NCBI RefSeq assembly: GCF_037126465.1
Contig: NC_088201.1
Location: forward strand, 26,582,550-26,646,549
Length of the DNA: 64,000 nucleotides
Direction: 5' to 3'
Source: Ornithodoros turicata
Lineage: Eukaryota > Arthropoda > Arachnida > Ixodida > Argasidae
Of the stretch, positions 1 to 11,429 are shown one piece after another. Made by a program: the position numbers and the translations under genes. Each line of letters starts with the position of its first letter. Position 1 is the stretch's first letter. A model generated the notes under the pieces. The model worked only from the letters and a program-made list of their open reading frames with translations. It was not told the origin of the DNA and did no database searches.

Positions 1-2477
1 TTGTAGCGTGGTTTCTTTTCTTCTTGCACAGGAGGGAGGGTATTTGGATGGAGCCAACGCTTCCGCAAACGTAAATATCAACGAGCGCGCTTCGCCCAGC
101 GACTGATTTTCGGCTGTCAAATTTTTGTCGAAAAATTGCGAAAAATCTCGTGATTTTGATTGGAATAGTGTGTTGTGGCCACAGGCTGCCGAATTCAGAA
201 AGAAAAATGGTGCCTTTCTTGACAATTTTTCGAGTTTAATTATGCAAATTAGCTTAATTAATACATGGCACGAATACAAACGGCCTCAATCTGTAGCAAA
301 AGTCGGTATGAGTCTATTCCAAGTAGTTTTATATGTTTTTGAAGTAAAACTTATTTTTAGGAATTTAGTGACATCCTCTCGTGGAACACCCTGTATGAAA
401 TGTACCTGTGACTACGTTACGACTTGCACCTATCTTGAAACCGAAACCTTGGTGAGTGAGCGCCAGCTAATCATAGCTGACAAAAATAATCGTGTATTAG
501 CAGGTATAGGTTGCGTTATGTAGGCGCCCCTCTTTTGGTGAACTCAAAACGGGAGTATGAGGCACCCGGAGCTGCCAGTAAACAGCGAAAAGCAACTTGG
601 AGCGCCACACTGCTCGCACGCTGATGCCGCTTCCTGATGTCTGCTCATGCAGTGCACAGACGGAGGACACGTTGGCTTAGTTTGAACCTATAGCGACGTT
701 GGAAAAGACGACGGCGGCTGTGAAGACTTTTCTTTGCAACAGCGAATGAAATGGAAAAGGTGGGAATTTGTAACAGACACCATAGGAGCTGTTTGCTGTG
801 AAGGTGACTGCATGATGTAAAGATGTCTACATTAAAGCACTGCATTTCCCGCGAATAACCACCAATATCCGTGCAGAAGTTGTCCAATGAAAACAGCTGC
901 AGTTTCCCGAAATGAGATCATCGGGTAACATAGTAAGTCCGTATTTTGCTTCCGAGACTACACTTCGAAGGTCGTTCTGCCGGCGCTCAACGGAAGTTCG
1001 TCACGAAAAAATCTCAAGCACCCGGGCGCTTGTCGTCTGCTTCAAAGCCCCAATTTCAAAACGGGTGCGCGGGGAGGGGCTCGGAGTCTCGCACTCTCCG
1101 GGTGCGCGAGTGTCGCTTGAGTGGAGTCTGAAACACTCGCGCTCACATTTGTTGGAATCACATTTGTATGAATCAATGTTAGATATACTTTTCTAGCGTT
1201 CAATGAGGTTAGAATTTCAGTTTGCTGTTTTGTTTCCTAAGTAATCAAAGGAGACAGAGAGAGAGAGAGAAAATGGAAACAGCATGACATGCAATTTTTT
1301 GTCATCTTGTGAGTGCTGCAGAAAGGTATACACCGCGTATCTAACCTCATTGATGCCGTATAATACGCAAAGTTTCTGGCGGAATTCTAATGAGGAAAGG
1401 GTGTGGCACGGCTCGGTGATCTATTTTTAGATATAGGTGAACCGGAGCGTGTGCACTCTGGGCTCGGTTTACTCTAAGGATAAGTCATCGTAAAGTATCG
1501 TAAAAACAGTTCCAGAGCAAAAAAAAGAAAAGTGGACATCCTTGACAGGTTCGGCGATTGTCTGTGAATGTGTTCCTATAACCGCGTAACAGCCTGATAA
1601 AAGGTAGCTTCAGGTGTTTCTGCGAAAAAGGGAACGTAGTTGTCATAGCAGCCATAATAACTGTCAGTAGAGTCACAACCGATAAATATGCCCATAAAAG
1701 CCAAGAAGTATAGGCATGCGTGTTCCAGGGATGGGTGGTGCGTTTAAAATACAATTAAAAAGTTTAAACAATGTATTTTGTATTGGTATTTAAAGACGTA
1801 AAAATGTACTTATGCACACCCCTAGCGTGTACGCGTGAATGTTTTTCGAATTTATGCACTAAATAACTCTACCTCCTCTTTTTCCAACCCATTTCAATCA
1901 GTCCCGTTATATACAATATGACGCTCGTTAATATGAGTTTAAGATTCGCAGGAAATACGCAAAACGTTTTCTGAACTATACGAACGACTAATGACAGTAA
2001 ATACTTTGGAGCTCTATAGTCGGTGGTAAACAATTATGAGGTCGAAGTTGGAGACAGGAACAAGAGGGAAGAAGAGTATGGCACGATCAGGCAGAAGGAC
2101 GACTCTCTGATTGTAGACGAGGACCTGACAGAGACGATGACCACCGCAAGAAATATTGTGCGAAAATTCTCTTTATCGACGCTTCCTCTCAACGTCAACC
2201 CGCACGAGCTCGTGGTGCGTCAAAAATAACCACTCGTGCGTGTCTCTCGTAACAGCAAAAGGATCGTACGTTTGACTCCTTGCTGTGTTATTCCAGCAAA
2301 CTTGTCCCCGCTCGCTGACTATGCAGCATCAACATGTTGCTAAAATACTGAAAATACGCGGCTGCGGTGCTCCAGGTGTAGCTGCACGTTGTGCATCCGT
2401 CCATTATACCATAAAGACACGAAAAGTCGACTCAAAACAGCGAATGAATTCACGAATGTATTCGGGGGCAAAAGTAT
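1..2477. other. No gene recognised
   Basis: I see no host exon that I can support here. An open frame at 125-523 ends in sequence reading into GGAACACCCTGTA (about 385-397), a terminus typical of arthropod transposons, so it is probably old transposon sequence. A short (GA)n tract lies near 1252-1271. An ORF at 2023-2229 is rich in charged residues and looks protein-like, but it has no recognisable domain and no clear splice partner. Confidence 0.5.
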
Positions 2478-2485
2478 GCTATGAC

Positions 2486-3208
2486 TAGGGTTCGTGGTTT
2501 TCGGCATTTTCCGAAAAATGCCGGAAAATACCCCCCCCCCCCCCAATGATTTTTTTCAGATTCGGAATATTCCGAAAAAATACGAATTTCTCGTATCCTG
2601 ACAGCTGCCATTCCTGGAACTGCAAAGGAATATCCCCTTGGAATCTCCCTTTGTCGACTATTTCTCGAGCGTGGCATTATCTTTGGGCTGTACCCTTGTT
2701 TCGTTGTGCGTAAGCGCTTATAGGAGGATGACCTCAGCTCTGTTGATGAATCTCGTATGGATGATATAAAGCGCGAGTTTTTCGAATATGCTGCATGCTC
2801 TGCCCCTCAGGTGGATATAATATCCTATTCAGTTTTGGACGACCCGTTCCAACACATGGCCATTGTTATTAATCGCAAGGAGCGAGCCGCTATGACAGAT
2901 GCGAGCATGATGATGTACGCTTGCATCTATTACAACAAGAGGTAGTCTCATTGTTTGCTGGTTTGGCACAGGCAATAAAAGACATTGTTAATGAAACCAT
3001 GAATCAATTCACTTCTTTTCGGTTCGTTGTTACTTCGCCCGGAAAATAGGCTCTCCTTCATGCGAAATAAATAGATGCCCGTATTCGGGCATTTATTTTT
3101 TGGGCGGAATATAGATGCCGAAAAAATCCGATTTATAGTCCCAATATAAATGCCGATAAACAACCCCCGAATTGGGTTGAAAATAAATGCCGAAAACCAC
3201 AAACCCTA
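2486..3208. mobile_element. hAT-type DNA transposon, non-autonomous, 723 bp
   Basis: The element begins TAGGGTTCGTGGTTTTCGGC and ends with the inverse, GCCGAAAACCACAAACCCTA, so its terminal inverted repeats are about 20 bp with one mismatch. It is flanked by a perfect 8-bp duplication GCTATGAC at 2478-2485 and 3209-3216. An 8-bp target duplication is the hallmark of hAT elements. The interior has a C run at 2530-2545 and an open frame on the plus strand ending at 2945 (see separate entry). No complete transposase is present. A related terminus appears near 63644. Confidence 0.8.
2757..2945 (+). pseudogene. ORF remnant inside the hAT element
   Basis: A 62-codon frame, open for some distance upstream of its first ATG, lies inside the 2486-3208 element. 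Its composition looks protein-like (for example a stretch reading VDIISYSVLDDPF, then AIVINRKERAAMT), but I do not recognise the family. It may be a leftover of the transposase or a captured host exon. No splice sites bound it convincingly. The assignment as a remnant rests on its position inside the element. Confidence 0.3.
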
Positions 3209-3320
3209 GCTATGACAAACAACGCATTATTGTTTCGCAAAATCAAAAACGAAACAGAACAACAACTTTATTTTGATGCTCTGCTCTACTCTGATACTAT
3301 GGCAAAAGTACTTGGTCCAT

Positions 3321-3368
3321 GATGAAAGATGAAAGTCACTGAAAAGGTAGGTTAGCCAGCTGTAGGGA
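3321..3368 (-). repeat. Fragment of a tRNA-derived SINE
   Basis: The plus strand here reads GATGAAAGTCACTGAAAAGG and then TTAGCCAGCTGTAGG. The same string, with a 4-base difference, occurs at 25353-25395 joined to a tRNA-like body. This copy stops a few bases into the tRNA-like part, so it is a truncated copy of the same repeat. Confidence 0.5.
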
Positions 3369-4070
3369 TCTTAGGCAATTTTGGGCTTTGTTTGTATCTG
3401 TCCCTTCTATGTTTGTTCCAGCCTCAGAACATCAGTTTCTCTACTTGGTCCACGGTCAAATCCAGCCCAGTAACGTTCTGCCCTAAAAGTAGTGCTAACC
3501 TGTCTGGACTTTCGTTCTCACTGTGTGGCTCACTTCTACCAAATTACCGACCAATGGGGTGGAGTACACTCCGATCATCATAATCAAAATAGAATTGTTG
3601 TTTTTGTTTTATTTTGATGATAATGAGAGGGGTGTTTCATTGTCTACAAAAAAAAAATTGAATTAAGTATGTATTTCTTTTGTTCACTCCGGAAAGTTTT
3701 GTCGTTAGGAGACCCGTGACAGCAACAGCAATCGGGACACCGCTGCAGTTTATTTACATTGTGCCTCTTGAGAAGGAGAAAAGAGAAAAAGCGTAAATTG
3801 TGGTTTCCTTGGGTCTGAAGTCACGAAGGACGCGACGGATGAATCCATCGGAAAAGGGACGTGCACGTAGGCAGAACACAGACAGTGAAGGTTAAGGACA
3901 GGTACAAGCACTCACTACCAACAGGTTTATTGAAAAAAAACGAAAACAAAAAAAAAAAAAACACGGCGGACGCTTAAACACAACTTCAAATGTTACCCTC
4001 TCCCTCTACTTGTGAACATTGTTGACATTTGAACATGGATATGATACAAGAACATGGATGAATCGGTACG
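3369..4070. other. No gene recognised
   Basis: No exon or mobile-element terminus is recognised. There are A-rich tracts at 3645-3660 and 3935-3962, the second after GGTTTATTG, which could be the 3' tail of a retroposed sequence. Confidence 0.4.
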
Positions 4071-4072
4071 GG

Positions 4073-4262
4073 GCCATTACATCCAACGAGCTGTTACATC
4101 CATCGTGTCGTTACATCCATCGATGGACGTAATGGCACGATGGATGTAACAGCTCGTTGGATGTAATAGCACGGTATGGATGTAACGACGCGTTGGACGT
4201 AACAGCATGATGGATGTAATGACACGATGGATGTAACGACACGATGGACGTAACGGCCAAAA
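4073..4262. repeat. 17-bp minisatellite with an orientation switch
   Basis: A tandem repeat of about 17 bp, consensus GATGGATGTAACGACAC, runs across this stretch. From about 4073 to 4125 the units are in reverse orientation (reading TTACATCCA), and from 4126 to 4262 they are in forward orientation, so the array is a head-to-head inversion. Open frames through it (such as 4077-4277 and 4111-4479, minus strand) are by-products of the repeat. A second array of the same unit lies at 6399-6620. Confidence 0.85.
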
Positions 4263-5020
4263 AATCTGGGTCGCCATGGGGGCGATGAGAGGTAAGAAGG
4301 CCGACGGGAGGCGAAGCCCGGACTAGGAATGACAGGAGTGAACAGTCAAGACGACTACAACCCGCAGGCGGTTGCTGTGTGTGTGTGTTTCCTTTCTTTC
4401 TTTTCTTCGTTTTCTTTATATGGAAGGAATAGCAAGTCGGCCTATGCCTGACTAACCTTTTCTCGCTTTTTTTTTTCAATAAACATACGCTACATGGGAC
4501 GCGCGGACGTCTGCATCCAAATTCGATGCGAAAACTTTATCGCATTGTGGCTTTCATTTTCACCTCATTCTTTCCCGGACGAACTTGAAACGTGAACCAG
4601 TACAAACTAACCGCAGACAGTCTCAAAAAAGAAAAAGAAAAGAAACACGCACACACAATAAAGCTTTTACAAGCATAAGATGGCCCGTCACGACGGGAAG
4701 CTGCTCAAGCGCTAACTTGACCTGCCAGCCTCACGTCCACAACGTGTGGCAGACATTGAAAATAAAATACATAAAATGAATTAAGCATGAACGTGGCTTT
4801 AATGATCTTATCTGTGTGCTGCTCTCGCTATATAGTTGCGCAACGCTACCATTACTAAAGGTATAGCAGTGACTTAACAGCAAAAGATCACAGTTTCTTG
4901 AGCAGCGCGGCCATAATTGATAATAGCAAAGTGCATTCTATATTTTAGTAGGTACATCAGTTACAAACAGCGCTTCATTCGCGGACTGTAACATTATGTA
5001 CATGGCAAAACCCCAACATC
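4263..5020. other. No gene recognised
   Basis: AT-rich sequence with polypyrimidine and poly-A tracts (for example around 4386-4410 and 4626-4645). No coding exon with domain similarity was found on either strand. Confidence 0.4.
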
Positions 5021-5029
5021 TATCACGCA

Positions 5030-5720
5030 TTTCAGATACGTTGCGACGTCTTTATATTGAACGAGGGCACACAAAAAATAGTGGCGAAATAAGTTTCATC
5101 TCTTCGGCATGCCGGGCGTTCCTCTCCCGGATTCGTGACGTTTGTGGCTTGGGCAGCGCTGCAGGGTCGCACAGCAGAAGCCACAGCTGGTACTTGTATT
5201 GCCAACTGTAGGATGGGACAAGCGTAAGCTTGCCCCATCCTACAGCGGTACTTTGCGGCGTGCTGCACCTTCTGGAAAAATACAAGAAGTTCCGCGAGAC
5301 TCGGGAGCTGGTTCGGGAGTTGGTCATGGAGTCCATTGTGCCAACCCTCAACCACATTCGCGGTGCGTGCTCCGGAGTTCAGCCAAAATTGTGGAAGTAG
5401 GATATGAAGTGCCGCAGCAGAGCGCTCAGAAGAGGTGATACTTGCTGAGGTGGATTGGAAATAAAATCCTCGCTGAACGGGAGACGGAAATGTTCGGGGA
5501 GGAAGGGCAGGTGCCTTACCGTCCTGAACCACTCTCGTACTTCTTCATTGTCCTGCAGACGGTTCTCAAGCAAAGCTAGTCCCGCTTTTCATTTATCGCC
5601 GTCGCATAATGAAAGGCGCAGGCACTTATTTTTATCGGCTGATTCACACGTACAGCGCTGAACACTGTCACTGCTGCATTCATAGCTGCAACTTCGAAGT
5701 GAAGCATCCAGTAACCTGAG
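5030..5720 (-). pseudogene. MULE-type transposase relic
   Basis: Three minus-strand frames carry consecutive pieces typical of Mutator-like transposases. They are a stretch with an ACAFHYATAI motif (near 5600-5640), then DNEEVREWFRTVRHLPFLPE (near 5495-5555), then NVVEGWHNGLHDQLPNQLP (near 5310-5370). The last matches the conserved 'NNxVEGWH' C-terminal block of MULE transposases that carry FLYWCH zinc fingers. The frame changes between the pieces, so the gene is dead. No flanking inverted repeats were identified. A 17-bp-arm hairpin lies at 5207-5242. Confidence 0.65.
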
Positions 5721-6398
5721 CTTTGTAGTGTTCCCAAGTGGCTGAAACGGTGTAGGAGTGTGTCACGAATTACACCATGGGCGGCTGTGTCACGTCGTCT
5801 GGTGAGAGCAAAACCACAGGGTGACACTCTCCTCGTATCGAGACATGAAGGGTGTACAACGGGATTCATGAATTCTGGTGAGTTATGCTTAAAGTTTCCG
5901 TCCCAAAACACTTACTCGGCCGACAAAAGCGCTTCCAAGTCGCTATCTCTGCACAAGACGATCATTTCGCTGTCCGGTGTTGAGTCTGTGTAATCGTCCA
6001 GGCAGCAACAATAACCCGTTTCTGGGTCAACCCGTGGTTTTTCCCGGATTCAGATGACCAGGTGTGTGCACCTTCCCAACCCTATCTGGTATTCACACCA
6101 CGTGATTCACACCCAGGACGCTATCTCATAGGTGAAGGAGATCATTGGCAATAAAGCGCAGAACTGCGACATTCGCACTGGGACCACTCAGTTTCAAAGC
6201 AACTAAGTTTCCTAAGTTTCAAAAACAACTAAGGAATTAACGACCTCAAGACTTCCTGGACACTGACGTAGGTGCGACAAAAAAGTACAGAACAGCCATG
6301 TTGGAATGAACCGCGTTTGAGATGGTCGATGGAAGGCGCTGCGTAACAAGCACAGAACAGCGACGAAAACATTGACCGAGTATTCTGTGTCCGTGGAT
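5721..6398. other. No gene recognised
   Basis: No supported exon. Several short frames overlap on both strands without similarity to any protein I know. Confidence 0.4.
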
Positions 6399-6620
6399 GT
6401 AATGGCTCGTTGGACGTACTGGCCCGATGGATGTGATGACTCGTTGGATGTACTGGCTCGTTGGATGTAATGACCCGTGGATGTAGTGGCCAAAAATGGA
6501 TGTAACGTCTCGTTGGATGTAACGGCACACTGGATGTAACAGCATGTTGGACGTAACGGCTCGTTTTTGGATGTACCGGCGCGTTGGATGTAATGGCACG
6601 TTGGATGTAGTGGCACGGAA
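6399..6620. repeat. 17-bp minisatellite, second array
   Basis: About thirteen diverged copies of a 17-bp unit, consensus near GTTGGATGTAATGGCTC, all in one orientation. The unit is the same as in the array at 4073-4262, 2.3 kb away. The three overlapping minus-strand frames between 6212 and 6730 are artefacts of a repeat whose period is not a multiple of three. Confidence 0.85.
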
Positions 6621-7584
6621 TCGATGAATCCACTTTCTTTTGTATTGCTGTCAAGGTAAAGACATCTTTTATTTGGCGAGGAATAATTTTTGCACTTTAG
6701 TGCCGCTCTAAACCTAGTATTGGAATCCAACTAGGTGTTTTTGATGCAATTTTTCCGAGTATTAGAAGTGATAAATCGTGGTTTTGTGTCGCGAGATAAG
6801 TGTAGCCATCGAGCGACGTCATTGTGGTCGGTCTGTAGGTTGAATTTCCGCACCTTACTCGAGTGGGTATTAGTGGAAAGTTTGCGTCGAAAATAAGTGA
6901 GACAAGTATGATCACCTTATTTCGGGAAGGACAACCCCTACGACATACCATGGTGTGGTATGCACTGTGGTTTGCGCTCTTCAAGGGAAATGCCGGATCT
7001 AAACGGCTGTGCCGCAGCTGCTCATAACGGCGAAGCTCAGGATATGTTTTGGCCAATGCGGCCGCGTGCGGAAACTACCGTACTTAGCGATGGCCAATAC
7101 CGCGTCGCTTGGTGCGGGACCAGCCTGACTGACAACACGCACAGCACCAATCGCCTTGCCCAAACTATAGTGTCCGACTAGTGTCGGAAGCAGACCACTC
7201 TTAGTTCCTAAGAAAAAGAAGGTGTAACGTTACAGTGTCCTTCACGTGGCTTGGACGGGATACCGTACGGGCTGCGCAAGGGAAGGGGGCGCAAATCTCG
7301 GAGTGTGCCCCCAGGACCAAAAAGTAGACGGCCCTGCCCCCCACCCCCCTAAATCCGCCCCGTGAGTTGCACGTGCCGCATGGTAGGACAGGGTAGGGTA
7401 GGGTTGAAGAGGGTAGTTGCCCTGAATTATTTACTCTTTCCGATCGTGTTTTACCTTAGTAAATCATCCAATCGGTAGTTACGACGGGATGATGACTCAT
7501 GCTTACTGGGAAGTATTCATTCAGGAGGAATAATTCCAATTCCCTATCCAAATCACGAAGAAGGCCCTTCTACGAAGGGTGAAA
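6621..7584. other. No gene recognised
   Basis: No exon found. A short GGGTAGGGTAGG tract at 7388-7403 and C-rich sequence near 7330-7350 are the only visible features. Confidence 0.4.
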
Positions 7585-7592
7585 GATGCATA

Positions 7593-7764
7593 CAGTGGCG
7601 TAGCCAGAGGGGGGTTTCGGGGGTTCAACCCTCCTCCCCGAAATCGTACCTTTGGTAGTGCATTTGGGAGAGGAAGAGAGGGGGAAAACCTCCTCCCCTT
7701 AAAATGTAAAGTCCCCACGTCCCCATAGAAGCCCTCCCGAAGTATTTTTCTGGCTACGCTACTG
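7593..7764. mobile_element. hAT-type MITE, CAGTGGCGTAGCC family
   Basis: Termini are CAGTGGCGTAGCCAGA and TCTGGCTACGCTACTG, inverted with one mismatch. Flanks are GATGCATA (7585-7592) and GATGCAGA (7765-7772), an 8-bp duplication with one change. The interior is G/C-homopolymer rich and non-coding. A 3'-half copy of the same family lies at about 35570-35690. Confidence 0.7.
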
Positions 7765-8035
7765 GATGCAGATGTTGGTTATCGGAATTAACCAGACAAA
7801 TCGCTTCAGCAAACTACCGTTGACCGGAAGAATCGAAACCGAAACGGAGGCCAAATATGGCGGTTCTCGAAACGAAAATTTTGTAGCATCCTAAAAGTCT
7901 CAAAGCTGTGTCTCGCAAAGCAAATATCCGTAAAAAGAAAAAAATGTGTTCCATTGAATTACAGGTATCTTCCTCCTACATTATGCATGCCGCGAAAACT
8001 AGACATCACCTTATCACCATCATTCTTGTTTAAAA

Positions 8036-11000
8036 ATGGCCGTCTGCACAATCTTCGCACATAGCGTTCGCAAAAAGTACCGGACAAACCTATGCTCGAA
8101 ATCTGCCGTATTTGCATTTGTAGTCACATTGTTTACCGTGGTAGTTCCTTTTGTATTATCGTACAAAGGGTTTGGTAAGCTGGCAATGATATTCACTATA
8201 AGGTGCTTTGTTTCATCGTAGCTCTTCTCTGTATTAGGATTCTGGAAGAAAATTGATAAGTACCAAGAACAGCCTCATGTCCGATTCAAGCGGAAGATGC
8301 TCTTAATCTTGGAAACGGACAAAACGCCTATATATTGGAGTTCTTACCCATTTTTAAACGATCATGTATCTGGTGTTCGTGTGCCTCACATTGAGGTAAG
8401 CACTGCACATGCAGTTAATGCTAAAGATATGCGCGTTGAGCAGCATGTTGCTCAAGATCAAGTGCGGACAGATCTGCAAAGTGTCAGCGTATCCTCAATC
8501 GCGCCAATCCTTTTTCTTTTTTGCACGGGGCTCTTGCTTCTTGACAATGCACACCGTCAGTACTCCAAGCATTGACAACCATGACACGCTGTGACAAAGC
8601 TGCTGATGAGTTTCAGAAGCTTTCACTTCAAGTGGCATATTCTCCATAGCAGAGCACGTAATGGGGGCAAACAGGAACATGTTCACGGTACAAGCTTCCC
8701 ATGGCAATGATGCAGGCATGGATACAGCCGTGCATACATCTAGCGACATTTTCGTTGTCATTCACCGTCAATAAGACAACTCACTCAAAACCTGCGACAC
8801 AGAAACGACGTACCTACAGTTTTCTATTGAACAGATTTTTAGTTTACTTTGCACAAGGGCAGCACCTGTTATCCACTTGCTTTGCACTCCTGCATACTGC
8901 CTTGCCTACACTTCTTGGTGAACTGAAGATCACCACTAGCATGACTACCTTGCAGGAAAAAGAAGATGATGCTAACTTTGATGGAAAGCCGGACATACTG
9001 CATCTAATGATCAAAGTTCCGTTACCAGGGAACACTAAAGTATTTGCTGCCAAACTGTTGCTGCTTTTTGACTGTAGCATACAGGTAAATGGCAACGTGC
9101 AAGAATTGTTCTTTTTGCAATACAGCTGTGGCTCTCTTATTGCATCAGAAACTTCCCAATTTTCTCATCAGACCTATGCTCAAGTTGCCTATGAAGGAAT
9201 TGGACTTGTACAGCATAGCTCTGGTGTTCCTGGTGACGAATTTATGTTTACTGGGGACCTTAGACTAAAACAGCAAAATTTATTCAATTATCATGGCTAT
9301 GATCACCGCAACAAAGTAAGTAAATAATACACGCCATGCTACAGCACACTTTTAAAATGAAAATTCTGCTCTGTAGAAATCGATTATTAACGAAGAGACC
9401 ACTACAGTATCAGGGTTCAGCAGTGAAAGGTTACTTCACGACTATTCAAGCAGGAATGGTAAGGGGAAATTTTGATTCAAGAATGTACATTTACACACTA
9501 CAAAGATGTTGTGCATAATGGTGGTTCAAGAATGACCTGGACTTTTTATTGTACAAAATGTACAAAAGTAACTAGTAGGGGTACAGTTCTCAACACACTT
9601 CTCATCCGTCTATAAGATTCTGTATTTCGGTCGTGTAGGAAGAACAGGTTGATCGGATAGCCACTCTAGGTGAAACTGATTTAGCTCTTCACCCTGCACA
9701 GGCCTTCTTCCCTCCTGAAGTGGCCCAAACAGGTGGAGCCAAATCAAAAACCACCCAAGAATCACTCTGAGCCAAGTTAGGACAAAGGGTAGACGGCTGA
9801 TTACTCGCCAGCCCATTGACGCCAATGCTCTCGTTCTCGTTTGAGCTGTGTATGGCGTCATATTGTTATCCTGCTTTGACTGGTTTGACAGGTTTCTCAG
9901 CCCTTTTGTGCAGATGTTGTGCATACTTCTGTTTTAGGGCACTTGCATAGTATTGCACATTCAATGTTGGCTCTCCATGGAAGAAAATTCACGAGAAATC
10001 CATTGGTATACAGAATATCGTAGGAGTTACCGTCCTTGGTGATGGCATTGCCATGTTTCTTTGAACTCTGGGGAGCTCCTATTGCTCTATTCGTGGCTGG
10101 ATCACTTGGTATCCATAGTAAAATTAGTCACACAACCCCCTTAAGAAGCCACAGTGTTGCAGGAATCTTTCTCGTACTGCCTGGAAACAGCGTAGAAACC
10201 CTGTGCACACGAAGATGCGCAGCGACTTCTGATCACGTGATGATGCCTTAGATACCAATGTGCACAGACTTTTCTGAGCTGCAAGTGCTCATGAATGACT
10301 CTCACTCATCTTTGCCACATAGCCTTGCCTTCCTCTTTTTGAGAATGTGGTTCATGGTCTTCTTGTGCCAATCGTCGACAATTCCCTTGGACATCTTTTT
10401 GTAACCATACTGTGCTTGTAATCTGCACAGAAGTTTGGTGGGTTTCACTTCCTCCTTCAGGAGGAATATTATACAGTGCTGCTGCTGCACACCTAATGAA
10501 ACATCTGTAATGCTCCACGCACGAATTATGCATTACTGGCACAAGTGACGAATAAGACATACAAGCTTCGCTGCAGTCGGTACACAACATGCAGAGTTGC
10601 AATAAAAAGGCACTGTCGGCCATCAACCACCCTTTTATCATGTAACAACACTTGTTTTCAACACTAATCACCATCATAGTATAATTTTCAACTATAGTAC
10701 ACTGCAGTCATTTGTGGTACGCCTCTATTTCAGTTACTACGAACCTAGAGAATATATTCAGCACCTGGAGAAGCACAAAGAAGTCACCAGATTTCACACT
10801 GAACATCAAAATTAGATACCCAGTGGAAACAATTTTGTATCCTTTACAATGACAAAGCATGTTATGGTTTGCCTTGTGTATGCTTTTCTATCAAAATGTT
10901 TCCCAAAGTTCCCGATGGGGCAGCACCGTAGGCCGCCCAGAAAGGAGTCTTGTGAGTTGCCTGTCTCTCCTCCCCGTGGGTCAGTCAGAGATTATTTCCC

Positions 11001-11429
11001 GGTATATTTTTTTCATCCTAGTCTGCCCCTGCTGAGTATTAACGAGCAAATTTAAAATTTGCTCATGTTGCTTAATGTTATTTAACTGTAGCCAAAATTG
11101 AAAAAGAAGCCTACCATAACATAAATGTGTACAAGAAATTGTTGAAGTGCATGAAGTGCAAGTAAAAGGAAATGGCAGCAAAATGCAGACGCAAATGTAA
11201 AGCAGAACCATGCTCGACAATATGCCTGCTTTCATCACAACTGAGAAACATTAATCCTTAACATTTCTCTCATCCAAGCTACCGCCCAGGTTTTTGGCAT
11301 GTTGTGCAACATGCTTGGATGCAGTACTTTGCCATACTTGTGATATTTCTTTACATTGGACACTCAGTGAAGTGTTTTGTGTTCAGTAACCAAGTGCTAG
11401 AGACCTATTACGAAACAGTGGTGCCATAA
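8036..11429 (+). CDS. TMEM231: Transmembrane protein 231 (ciliary transition zone)
   Basis: Six exons: 8036-8174, 8238-8395, 8956-9315, 9377-9458, 10734-10836 and 11279-11429. All have AG/GT borders and compatible phases, giving 330 residues (human about 316). The start MAVCTIFAHSVRKKYRTNLC matches the conserved TMEM231 N-terminus. A membrane segment follows at residues ~25-43, then the lumenal/extracellular part with a DDANFDGKPDILHL block and a GDLRLKQQ motif. Last comes RPGFWHVVQHAWMQYF and a second membrane segment near the C-terminus. In animals TMEM231 is a member of the MKS/B9 complex that gates the ciliary transition zone. The donor after exon 5 (GTATCC) is weak, but it is the only one that keeps frame. 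The gene converges on dysbindin. No polyadenylation signal was found close to the stop. Confidence 0.92.
9610..9924 (-). other. Open frame in TMEM231 intron 4, unassigned
   Basis: A 104-codon minus-strand frame in the 1.27-kb intron between TMEM231 exons 4 and 5. Composition is plausible for protein, but I recognise no domain. The same intron holds a mariner-like relic at 10302-10490, so this may be further transposon debris. Confidence 0.2.
10302..10490 (-). pseudogene. Mariner-type helix-turn-helix relic
   Basis: The minus-strand frame contains EEVKPTKLLCRLQAQYG followed by a KMSKGIVDDW-like stretch. This pattern matches the N-terminal DNA-binding helix-turn-helix region of mariner transposases (typically 'EGVKPxEIxxRLxAQYG'). 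No catalytic region is visible and no terminal repeats were found. It lies in TMEM231 intron 4. Confidence 0.45.

Noticed and set aside
125..523. A 132-codon plus-strand ORF at the start of the window
   Set aside because: No similarity, and it includes a transposon-type terminus (GGAACACCCTGTA). Codon use looks random.
2023..2229. A charged 68-codon plus-strand ORF
   Set aside because: Protein-like composition, but no domain, no splice partner and no clear start context. Left unannotated.
4111..4479. Minus-strand ORFs over the first 17-bp minisatellite
   Set aside because: The residues simply follow the 17-bp repeat in rotating frames.
6212..6730. Three overlapping minus-strand ORFs rich in His, Ser and Thr
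   Set aside because: All three frames are open over the second 17-bp array. This is a repeat effect, not a protein.
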